Origin: Xanthobacteraceae bacterium
GTDB taxonomy: Bacteria; Pseudomonadota; Alphaproteobacteria; Rhizobiales; Xanthobacteraceae
Length of the DNA: 6,352 bases
NCBI GenBank assembly: GCA_030036975.1
Contig: JASHSE010000687.1
Coordinates: 1-6,352 of the forward strand
Direction: 5' to 3'
Shown: piece after piece, positions 1 through 4,946 of the stretch
Layout: every line of letters starts with the position of its first letter
How positions within the stretch are numbered: position 1 is the first letter of the stretch
Notes under the pieces: model-generated
What the model was told of the DNA's origin: nothing
What the model saw: the letters and a program-made list of their open reading frames with translations, nothing else
Databases searched by the model: none
Made by a program: the position numbers and the translations under genes

Positions 1-93
1 ATGCAGGAGGCGGGCATGAGCCGCGTCTCGCGCGCATGGGACGATGGCCACGCCGCCATCATCCTTGCGCATGGCCGGCGCACACCAGGATAA
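1..93 (+). CDS. Possible 3' end of an unidentified gene entering from the left
   Basis: Frame 1 is open from the window edge to a TAA at 91-93 and reads as about 30 residues ending in AAIILAHGRRTPG. About three quarters of its codons end in G or C, as in the real genes of the window, which favours a true coding tail. I do not recognise the protein. The ATG at position 1 need not be the start. A minus-strand frame is also open from 72 to the left edge, so the orientation is not certain. If the call is right, the gene converges on the minus-strand gene at 203-640. Confidence 0.3.
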   Translation: MQEAGMSRVSRAWDDGHAAIILAHGRRTPG

Positions 94-116
94 CGCCCCG
101 ACGCGCAAACCTGCGC

Positions 117-143
117 CGCGGTGAAGATCGCGCCTTCACCGCG
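117..143. terminator. Perfect 10-bp hairpin between convergent genes
   Basis: CGCGGTGAAG at 117-126 is the exact reverse complement of CTTCACCGCG at 134-143, leaving a 7-nt loop. It sits between the putative gene end at 93 and the 3' end of the minus-strand gene at 203, where a bidirectional terminator would be expected. Neither strand has a run of T after the stem, so intrinsic termination is uncertain. Confidence 0.35.
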
Positions 144-202
144 TGCAGGTCATGAAAAAGCCTCTCGTCGGGCGCGCGGCTATTTTCGCGCGTTGCGAAT
201 CG

Positions 203-640
203 CTAAGGCGTAATCCGCTCGACCGTACGCGCGTGCTCGCGTGCGGGCAGAGCCTCCTTGGCGCGGCTGTGGTCCTGGCCGGAGACCGGCAGTTGCAACA
301 CGGTGGCGCGCTGGCCCGGCATCAGCCGGGTGACCATCACGATCTGGCCGCCCGGGAATTCGAGCGCGTCGTGATGCACGTGCGGGTCATCCATGTTGAC
401 TTGGCGGAATCGGGCAACTTTGTGATCGACGCGAGCTTTGCCGAACAAGCTGAAGGCGCGGTCATACTGGACTTCGTCCTCGAACGCGATCTCGGTGCCG
501 GGCAGCAAGCAAACCGCCACATCCGGCTCGCCGACGGCCGAAAAGCCGCGGGTGATGGAGCGGGTAAAATCGGTCGTGACCAGCTTGTCGCCGACTTTCG
601 CCGGCCGCGAGGCGACGAGATGCAGGCTATAGTCGCACAT
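203..640 (-). CDS. Conserved MCDYSLH-type protein of unknown function
   Basis: This encodes 145 aa beginning MCDYSLHLVASRPAKVGDKL. The start is well supported: AAAGGAG (plus coordinates 648-654) lies 7 nt upstream of the ATG. I recall similar small proteins opening with MCDYSL in rhizobia and cyanobacteria, annotated only as hypothetical. There is no signal peptide or membrane segment, so the product should be cytoplasmic. Residues 38-57 (EPDVAVCLLPGTEIAFEDEV) look like a compact beta-rich core. Residues 84-103 hold a histidine cluster (DDPHVHH) followed by GGQIVMVTRL. Cys2, Cys44, His7 and His87/89/90 could bind a metal, but that is conjecture. The last 25 residues are charged and probably disordered. 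It is divergent from the transporter gene and has no operon partner in view. Confidence 0.8.
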   Translation of the reverse strand: MCDYSLHLVASRPAKVGDKLVTTDFTRSITRGFSAVGEPDVAVCLLPGTEIAFEDEVQYDRAFSLFGKARVDHKVARFRQVNMDDPHVHHDALEFPGGQIVMVTRLMPGQRATVLQLPVSGQDHSRAKEALPAREHARTVERITP

Positions 641-740
641 TGGGGCACTCCTTTAGTGAAAAGCCGAACCGGCTCCTCGACCGTTGAACCCGGCTGTTGA
701 CCGAATGTTCCTTGGCGGCGCCCGCGGCCGCGCGTGGCGC

Positions 741-810
741 GCATCGCTGCGTGTCCCGCCGATTGTCGGCGATGCGACTTGATCGCGAACCGCACCGATG
801 CTTCGGTGCG
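741..810. other. Two strong hairpins in the divergent intergenic region
   Basis: GCATCGC at 741-747 pairs with GCGATGC at 769-775 and encloses a second stem, CGCCGA (757-762) with TCGGCG (766-771); the two share bases 769-771, so they are alternatives. A separate stem, CGCACCGA (791-798) with TCGGTGCG (803-810), has a tight TGCT loop and ends 38 nt before the transporter ATG at 849. No T-run follows. They could lie in the transporter's 5' leader or be palindromic protein-binding sites. I cannot match them to a known riboswitch. Confidence 0.35.
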
Positions 811-848
811 TGCAGGCGCATCCCGCATCACCGACACGCGGCCGAAGG

Positions 849-1910
849 ATGGACCAGCGCACCGCCGATCCGTCGATCGTGAACGACCGGCCGGACGCCC
901 AGGCGCGGTTTCCGAGCGCGGCGCTGCCGCAATCCATCGCTGCCGAAAAAACCCATAAGGATCATGTGCCGCGTGGCATCCTCTGCATGGTCCTTGCCAC
1001 AATCCTGTTCTCGACCGCCGGGGCGCTGACCAAATGGCTGGTCGGCATCTACCCGGTCGGCGAAGTGGTGTTCGCGCGTTCGCTGACGTCATTCGTGGTC
1101 TGCGCCGCATTCATGCTGCCGATGACCGGTGTTGCGGTCTATGCCACGCGCCGGCCGCGCGATCATTTGGCCCGCGGCCTGTCGCAGGCCACTTCGCAAA
1201 CGCTGTTTGCGCTCGCATTCACCTTGATGCCGCTCGCCGGCGCCGTCTCGATCAATTTCTCGGCACCGCTGTTCGCCGCCTTGGTGTCGATTTTCTGGCT
1301 CAAGGAGCGCACCAATCCGGCGCGCTGGACGGCGCTGTTGATCGGCTTCGCCGGCGTGCTGATCGTGGCGCGGCCGGGCGCCGGCGCGTTCTCGCTCGGC
1401 GCCCTGTTCGCGCTCGGCAACGCGGTGCTCTACGGCAGCGTCACGGTCGCCGTGCGCGGCATGAGCAAGACCGAATCCGCCAATACGCTGATGATCTGGC
1501 AGCTCACCACGCTCGCGTTCCTTCATTCCTTCCTGCTGCTGTTCGGCTTTCGTTGGCCGCAACCGATCGATGCCGTCATGATGTTCGGCAGCGGCTTTGC
1601 CAACGCGATCGGCCAGTATTTCTGGACCCAGTCGCTGCATCTTGCCCCGGCCACCGCGGTCGCGCCGTTCTATTACCTGATGCTGGTCTGGGCGCTCGGT
1701 TTCGGCTTTTTCATCTGGGGCGACGTGCCGTCCGCAAGCCTGCTGCTCGGCTCCGCCATCGTCGTCGCCTCCGGCTTCTTTCTGTTCTGGCGCGAGGCGC
1801 GGCTGCAGCGCTCGCTGGCGCGTGCGGCGCGGCGCGGGCAACGCGCTGATTCACAGCCGGCGCTGCGGCTTTATTGCGAGCGCCACGCAGCGGTTCAGGC
1901 CCCGATTTGA
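849..1910 (+). CDS. DMT-superfamily transporter with two EamA domains
   Basis: This is an inner-membrane transporter of the drug/metabolite family. Such proteins move small metabolites or amino-acid-like compounds, and the substrate cannot be read from sequence. From the ATG at 849 it has 353 aa with about ten hydrophobic segments in two EamA repeats, roughly residues 42-174 and 182-313. Family marks include TKWL after helix 1, the E72...R77 pair, PLFAALVSIFWLKER with the following helix ending GVLIVARPG (140-177), and APATAVAPFYYLMLVWA in the second repeat. The first 40 residues are hydrophilic, an unusual extension. A GTG at 966, preceded by AAGG with 5-nt spacing, would give 314 aa starting at PRGILC, close to the usual family length, and is a serious alternative start. 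The last ~25 residues (RRGQRADSQ onward) are polar and look like read-through beyond the normal end. Confidence 0.88.
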   Translation: MDQRTADPSIVNDRPDAQARFPSAALPQSIAAEKTHKDHVPRGILCMVLATILFSTAGALTKWLVGIYPVGEVVFARSLTSFVVCAAFMLPMTGVAVYATRRPRDHLARGLSQATSQTLFALAFTLMPLAGAVSINFSAPLFAALVSIFWLKERTNPARWTALLIGFAGVLIVARPGAGAFSLGALFALGNAVLYGSVTVAVRGMSKTESANTLMIWQLTTLAFLHSFLLLFGFRWPQPIDAVMMFGSGFANAIGQYFWTQSLHLAPATAVAPFYYLMLVWALGFGFFIWGDVPSASLLLGSAIVVASGFFLFWREARLQRSLARAARRGQRADSQPALRLYCERHAAVQAPI

Positions 1911-2077
1911 CCAAGTCGCAATGCGCGTGACCGCGCTCCAAGGAAATGAATGCGGCGGCAAGGCGCGTGGCGCGGATGCCTTCGGGTGTGATCGTGATAC
2001 CGGGCGGGGAGATTTGAGGGAGGAAAGCCCTTCTCAAAGTTGGGCGTCGTACCAATAGCCCGCCCTACGCTCGCTCA
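1911..2077. other. Intergenic stretch with a coding-like minus-strand frame
   Basis: I see no plus-strand gene here. On the minus strand a frame is open from a TTG at 2055 to 1711, overlapping the end of the transporter gene. Between about 2030 and 1850 it shows mostly G/C third positions and a plausible peptide (ISPPGITITPEGIRATRL and on). It lacks an ATG and a ribosome-binding site, so I read it as a gene remnant or a translated repeat, not as an intact gene. GCCCGCCCTACGCTCGCTC at about 2058-2076 resembles one half of a dispersed intergenic repeat. Confidence 0.3.
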
Positions 2078-2106
2078 ATGACATTTGATTTAGCCGGCGC
2101 TATACT
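2078..2106 (+). promoter_or_regulatory. Near-consensus sigma-70 promoter
   Basis: ATGACA at 2078-2083 matches the -35 hexamer TTGACA at five of six bases. TATACT at 2101-2106 matches TATAAT at five of six. The spacer is exactly 17 bp. Transcription should start near 2113, giving a leader of about 50 nt before the small gene at 2167. This is the best promoter match in the window. Confidence 0.7.
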
Positions 2107-2166
2107 TGAAAACCCATCTTTCGCTTCCTATCTGTCCTCGTATCCTCTAGCACATTAAGGATGTCT

Positions 2167-2358
2167 ATGGCCGATACGAGAGCGCGTGCCGTTGCGGAAA
2201 CGGTATTTGATCGCAATCAGAGGCGAGAAGCCCAGATCAGTGAAGCGTTGAAGCAGGAAGCGGTTCGCCACGATGCGGCAGTCAAGAATATGCATCGCTT
2301 GCGGGCGCTGCGTCTGCAACGAGAGGCAAAAGCAAATAACAAGAGCGCGCCTGCTTGA
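2167..2358 (+). CDS. Small charged helical protein of unknown function (63 aa)
   Basis: The product starts MADTRARAVAETVFDRNQRR and is almost wholly charged or polar with heptad-like alanine and leucine spacing, so it should form one long helix or coiled coil in the cytoplasm. It has no cysteine, membrane segment or recognised domain. Two in-frame ATGs exist, at 2161 and 2167. AAGG at 2157-2160 touches the first but lies 6 nt before the second, so 2167 is the better start. A strong promoter lies about 60 bp upstream. The basic C-terminal half (RLRALRLQREAKANNK) could contact nucleic acid or membrane lipid, but nothing shows this. Small proteins of this kind occur in Bradyrhizobium as hypotheticals. 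It may share a transcript with the 55-aa gene 62 bp downstream. Confidence 0.65.
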   Translation: MADTRARAVAETVFDRNQRREAQISEALKQEAVRHDAAVKNMHRLRALRLQREAKANNKSAPA

Positions 2359-2363
2359 TCTGT

Positions 2364-2386
2364 GCCGATGAGTACGGCGCATCGGC
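2364..2386 (+). terminator. Hairpin just after the 63-aa gene
   Basis: GCCGATG at 2364-2370 pairs perfectly with CATCGGC at 2380-2386 around a 9-nt loop, beginning 6 nt after the stop codon. No T-run follows, so it may act as a weak or factor-assisted terminator or as an RNA-stabilising 3' end. Confidence 0.4.
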
Positions 2387-2420
2387 GCCGGTTGCGCGGC
2401 CGGACTGAGGTCTTACTGAA

Positions 2421-2588
2421 ATGGGCAGACAGGCGGCTGTCGCGCTTTACGTGGTCGCGATGGCAGCCGTTATAGTGGGTGTGGATTTCGTGTTCTTCAG
2501 ACACCGCGTCTGGGAACGGTTGATTGTGAATATTGGCATTGTTTTGGTGTTCGCGGCTTTCTATTTGAGATTCCTCAGGTTTCCATGA
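2421..2588 (+). CDS. Tiny two-helix membrane protein (55 aa)
   Basis: An ATG at 2421 opens a 55-residue frame starting MGRQAAVALYVVAMAAVIVG and ending at TGA 2586-2588. It contains two hydrophobic segments, about residues 5-26 and 35-52, joined by a basic loop (RHRVWERL), with a basic end (LRFLRFP). This predicts a small inner-membrane hairpin protein. I recall very similar tiny proteins starting MGRQ in rhizobia, annotated only as hypothetical. GAGG at 2407-2410 could be the ribosome-binding site, though its 10-nt spacing is long. At under 60 codons it is easily missed by gene callers. Its position after the 63-aa gene suggests co-transcription. No function can be assigned. Confidence 0.65.
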   Translation: MGRQAAVALYVVAMAAVIVGVDFVFFRHRVWERLIVNIGIVLVFAAFYLRFLRFP

Positions 2589-2591
2589 TCG

Positions 2592-2618
2592 CCCGGATTG
2601 AGCGCAGCGCAATCCAGG
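2592..2618. repeat. REP-like palindrome upstream of the P450 gene
   Basis: GGATTG (2595-2600) and CAATCC (2610-2615) form a perfect stem around AGCGCAGCG, and the outer CC (2593-2594) and GG (2617-2618) extend it past one unpaired A. This form, GGATTGAGCGCAGCGCAATCC with small variations, is a common dispersed intergenic palindrome in Bradyrhizobium-type genomes (from memory). Its core also appears in the repeat downstream of the P450. Confidence 0.6.
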
Positions 2619-2706
2619 ATATCATTTCGGGATGGTTCGATGAGCCAACCACCACATGCCCCGGAGACGCCATGCTGTCGGCCCTTTTGAGTGTGACACA
2701 ACGGTT

Positions 2707-4119
2707 ATGAGCGCCATCGGCAGCAGCAAAGCCCCGATCCTGGCGGCGCCGCCCCGGCCGCAGGCGCGGACCAGCCTGCGGCAATCGCTGCGCGCCATGC
2801 GCGAGAACGCACTGGCCGCTCACGATGAAGAAAATTTCAAAGCCGACATCATCGTGCAGCGCATCTTGTGGCGTCGCATGTTCATCATCAACGAGCCGAA
2901 CGCCATCCGCCACGTGCTGCTCGACAATGCGGCGAACTACACCAAATCCGAGGTCGGCCGCCGCTTGCTGGAGCCGGGCCTCGGCCGCGGGCTTCTGACC
3001 AGCGAAGGCGAAACCTGGCGGCGCCATCGCCGCATCATGGCGCCGTCGTTCGATCCGCGCAGTGTCGCCGGCTATGCGCCGATCATGACCGCCGTCACCG
3101 AGGAGCTCTTGGCGCAATGGGACGCGCTGTCTGAGCCGCACGAAACCGACGTCGCGGCGGCGATGATGCATGCCACCCTGCACATCATTTCGCGGGCCAT
3201 GTTTTCTTCCGACTCCGACGAAATCGTCGATACCGTCGAGAGTGGCGTCAACACTTATCAGAACACGGTGCGGCCCGGCCTGCTCGATCTGCTGCACGTG
3301 CCGCTATGGCTTACGCGCATCATCGCGCCGCAGCCGACGCACGGAATCTTCGACGAGTTCGACAAAAAGGTCGATCGGCTCCTCACCGAGCGCGGCTGCA
3401 AGCCCGACGCCGAACCCAAGGATCTGCTCGCGCGCCTCATCGCTGCGCGCGACAGCGAAGGCGGCGGCGCCATGACCGCGCAGGAAGTGCGCGACCAGGT
3501 GGTCACTATCTTCATGGCGGGCCACGAAACCACCTCGCAGGCGCTGTCCTGGACCTGGTATCTGCTGGCGCAGCATCCGGCCGTCGAGCGCAAGCTGCAC
3601 GACGAGCTGGCCGCCGTACTCGGCGGGCGTACGCCGCGCTACGACGATATCGGCAATCTGCGCTACGCGCGGATGGTCATCGAGGAATCCATGCGGCTCT
3701 ATCCGCCGGCGCACACCATCGGGCGGCAGCCGGTCGCGGCCGACGAGGTGCTCGGCCACCGCATCCCCGCCGGCGCCGAGGTTTTGATCATGCCGTGGCT
3801 TTTGCACCGCAAGCCCTCGCTGTGGGAGAACCCCGAGTGCTTCGAGCCGGAGCGGTTCGAGGCGGAGCGCGCCGCGGCGCGGCCGCGCTTTGCCTACATT
3901 CCGTTCGGCGCCGGGCCGCGCATCTGCATCGGCGCCGCTTTCGCTCTGACCGAGGCGGTGCTGATCCTGGCCACGATCGCGCAGCGCTATCGGCTGCGGC
4001 TCAAGCCTGGCCATCCGGTCGAGCCACAGGGGTTGATCACGTTGCGTCCGCGCTACGGCATGCAGATGATTTTGGAGCATCGGCAAGTGCGTAGTCGGCA
4101 AGTGCGTAGGATGGGTTGA
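2707..4119 (+). CDS. Cytochrome P450 monooxygenase
   Basis: This is a haem-thiolate monooxygenase that would insert one oxygen atom from O2 into an organic substrate using electrons from a separate redox partner. From the ATG at 2707 it has 470 aa. The marks are complete: WRRHR in helix C (104-108), AGHETTS in helix I (271-277, oxygen activation), the ExxR pair (E327, R330), PERF (381-384) and the haem loop FGAGPRICIG with Cys407 as iron ligand. There is no N-terminal membrane anchor, so it should be soluble. The helix I and haem-loop sequences resemble the fatty-acid hydroxylase type, but the substrate is not readable. No ferredoxin, reductase or fused reductase domain is nearby. An in-frame ATG at 2656 adds 17 residues. 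I chose 2707 because related proteins, as I recall them, begin like MSAIGSSKAPIL; neither start has a strong ribosome-binding site. The final residues come from repeats (see 4081 and 4106). Confidence 0.95.
   Translation: MSAIGSSKAPILAAPPRPQARTSLRQSLRAMRENALAAHDEENFKADIIVQRILWRRMFIINEPNAIRHVLLDNAANYTKSEVGRRLLEPGLGRGLLTSEGETWRRHRRIMAPSFDPRSVAGYAPIMTAVTEELLAQWDALSEPHETDVAAAMMHATLHIISRAMFSSDSDEIVDTVESGVNTYQNTVRPGLLDLLHVPLWLTRIIAPQPTHGIFDEFDKKVDRLLTERGCKPDAEPKDLLARLIAARDSEGGGAMTAQEVRDQVVTIFMAGHETTSQALSWTWYLLAQHPAVERKLHDELAAVLGGRTPRYDDIGNLRYARMVIEESMRLYPPAHTIGRQPVAADEVLGHRIPAGAEVLIMPWLLHRKPSLWENPECFEPERFEAERAAARPRFAYIPFGAGPRICIGAAFALTEAVLILATIAQRYRLRLKPGHPVEPQGLITLRPRYGMQMILEHRQVRSRQVRRMG
4081..4110 (+). 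repeat. Two tandem 15-bp copies at the end of the P450 gene
   Basis: CGGCAAGTGCGTAGT (4081-4095) is followed directly by CGGCAAGTGCGTAGG (4096-4110), identical except for the last base. The 15-bp unit keeps frame and encodes RQVRS then RQVRR, giving the P450 a basic C-terminal tail. The second copy runs into the inverted repeat that starts at 4106. Confidence 0.85.
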
Positions 4120-4187
4120 GCGCAGCGAAACCCATCGTGCGGCGTTGCGGCCTGATGATGGGTTTCGCTGCGCTCAACCCATCCTAC
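4106..4187. repeat. Perfect 31-bp inverted repeat (REP-like) spanning the P450 stop
   Basis: The 31 bases at 4106-4136 are the exact reverse complement of those at 4157-4187, separated by 20 bp. Each arm is itself palindromic: GATGGGTT and AACCCATC flank the GAGCGCAGCG core. The P450 stop codon (4117-4119) lies inside the left arm, so the last residues (RMG) are repeat-encoded. In RNA this would form a very stable hairpin that could protect the transcript's 3' end or terminate it, although no T-run follows. The unit resembles a widely dispersed intergenic repeat of Bradyrhizobium and related genomes (from memory). No transposase is encoded. Confidence 0.9.
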
Positions 4188-4206
4188 AACTTACGTCGCG
4201 CAGCGT

Positions 4207-4240
4207 GTTGCGGCTTAACGATGGGTTTTCGCAGGGGCTC
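4207..4240. repeat. Decayed third copy of the repeat
   Basis: GTTGCGGC then ATGGGTTTTCGC at 4207-4232 parallels GTTGCGGC then ATGGGTTTCGC at 4144-4168, continuing to CTC at 4240. It is a degenerate direct copy of the spacer plus right arm of the preceding inverted repeat. From here to 4358 I see no further gene or clear promoter. Confidence 0.6.
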
Positions 4241-4358
4241 CCTTTTGCGTATCCCGGTCCTCGGGCCATTATCCATTATGCAGACAACCCGGATGAAGCG
4301 AATTCAACATTAGGTTAGAGTGCCAGCTCGGACCCTGGTCAGGTTGGGAGCCTTCATC

Positions 4359-4418
4359 ATGACTTCGGGTTTCATGACTTTGGGTTTCACGACTTCGGGT
4401 TTCACGACTTGGGATTTC
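4359..4418 (+). repeat. Four tandem 15-bp repeats in the coding start
   Basis: Four 15-bp units run without gaps: ATGACTTCGGGTTTC (4359-4373), ATGACTTTGGGTTTC (4374-4388), ACGACTTCGGGTTTC (4389-4403) and ACGACTTGGGATTTC (4404-4418). They encode MTSGF, MTLGF, TTSGF and TTWDF. The first two each carry an ATG, so a change in copy number would keep frame and alter only the length of the N-terminus. Confidence 0.9.
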
Positions 4419-4775
4419 GTCCGCACGAGCGGCTTGGCACTGGTTGCCGCCGCAAGCTGCACCAACGCCGCAGCCGCCGGCTCGCCGTTCGACGGCGCCT
4501 GGAGCGTGACCGCCGTGACGCAGCAAGGCGGTTGCGACCCCACCTATAACTTTTCCGTCCGGATCGCCGGCGGGCTTATCACCCTTCCGGGATTTGCCGG
4601 CTTCAGCGGCCACGTCGCAGAGGGCGGCGCGGTTGCGGCATCGGTCTCGACTTCGGGCACGCAGGTGACAGCGTCGGGCAAGCTGGCCAGGTCGGCCGGC
4701 GGTGGACAATGGAACAGCCGCTCGAAGGACGGCACGTGCGGCGGATATTGGACCGCGCGCGCAAGGTCGCGCTGA
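4359..4775 (+). CDS. Small exported protein of the FDGxWSV type, function unknown
   Basis: This encodes 138 aa. The start at 4359 is supported by GGAG at 4347-4350, 8 nt upstream; a GTG at 4320 and an ATG at 4374 are alternatives. Residues 1-20 come from four tandem repeats, followed by R22 and a hydrophobic stretch (SGLALVAAASC) and a likely cleavage after AAAA at residue 40. Cys34 in AASC could instead be a weak lipobox. The mature part carries FDGAWSV (44-50), Cys59, a glycine/serine-rich beta-like middle, and Cys127 followed by GGYW (128-131). Cys59 and Cys127 may form a disulfide. I recall rhizobial exported proteins with the same FDGxWSV opening and a CSGxW ending, all of unknown role; this is a family resemblance only. 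The location should be periplasmic or the outer envelope. Confidence 0.7.
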   Translation: MTSGFMTLGFTTSGFTTWDFVRTSGLALVAAASCTNAAAAGSPFDGAWSVTAVTQQGGCDPTYNFSVRIAGGLITLPGFAGFSGHVAEGGAVAASVSTSGTQVTASGKLARSAGGGQWNSRSKDGTCGGYWTARARSR

Positions 4776-4857
4776 GTCGAGCCAAGCGCCGCCGCTCATC
4801 ATTTGCGCGACCGGCTGCTTGCGAGCACAACTAAAATATGTCGGCGACCACATAGAA

Positions 4858-4872
4858 TTAAGCTTTTATTAA
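4858..4872 (+). promoter_or_regulatory. CtrA-box-like site TTAA-N7-TTAA
   Basis: TTAAGCTTTTATTAA matches the core of the alphaproteobacterial CtrA recognition sequence, two TTAA half-sites separated by exactly 7 bp. TTAA is rare in this GC-rich DNA. The site lies 74 bp before the Cache-protein ATG. CtrA controls cell-cycle and often motility and chemotaxis genes, which fits the genes downstream. I could not pair it with a convincing -10/-35, so whether it would activate or repress is open. Confidence 0.45.
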
Positions 4873-4946
4873 GCGCACAATTCGAATCTCCCCCCGAACG
4901 TGTCATTTTTGGCAATACAATCCGATCCGACCGAGGGGGGAGCAGG

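Noticed and set aside
173..195. CGCGCG...CGCGCG inverted repeat around GCTATTTT
   Set aside because: CGCGCG is self-complementary and frequent in this GC-rich DNA, so the pairing carries little weight.
143..700. 185-residue plus-strand open frame
   Set aside because: It is the antisense shadow of the minus-strand gene at 203-640, which has a strong ribosome-binding site and a recognisable protein.
3304..4101. Long open frames on both strands inside the P450 gene
   Set aside because: They are GC-rich shadow frames with arginine/alanine-rich or low-complexity products; the P450 frame carries all family motifs.
4245..4275. Possible promoter (TTGCGT with CATTAT) before the exported protein
   Set aside because: Both hexamers are weak matches and could easily arise by chance in this AT-richer stretch.
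4116..4313. 65-residue open frame starting inside the inverted repeat
   Set aside because: It has a TTG start, no ribosome-binding site, and most of it is translated repeat sequence (MGFAALNPSY and similar).
4359..4418. CRISPR-like repeat array
   Set aside because: The units are 15 bp with no spacers; it is a simple in-frame tandem repeat.
4916..4921. TACAAT as a -10 box for the Cache gene
   Set aside because: It matches five of six bases but no acceptable -35 lies 16-18 bp upstream, and the sigma-54 and sigma-28 patterns also fail.
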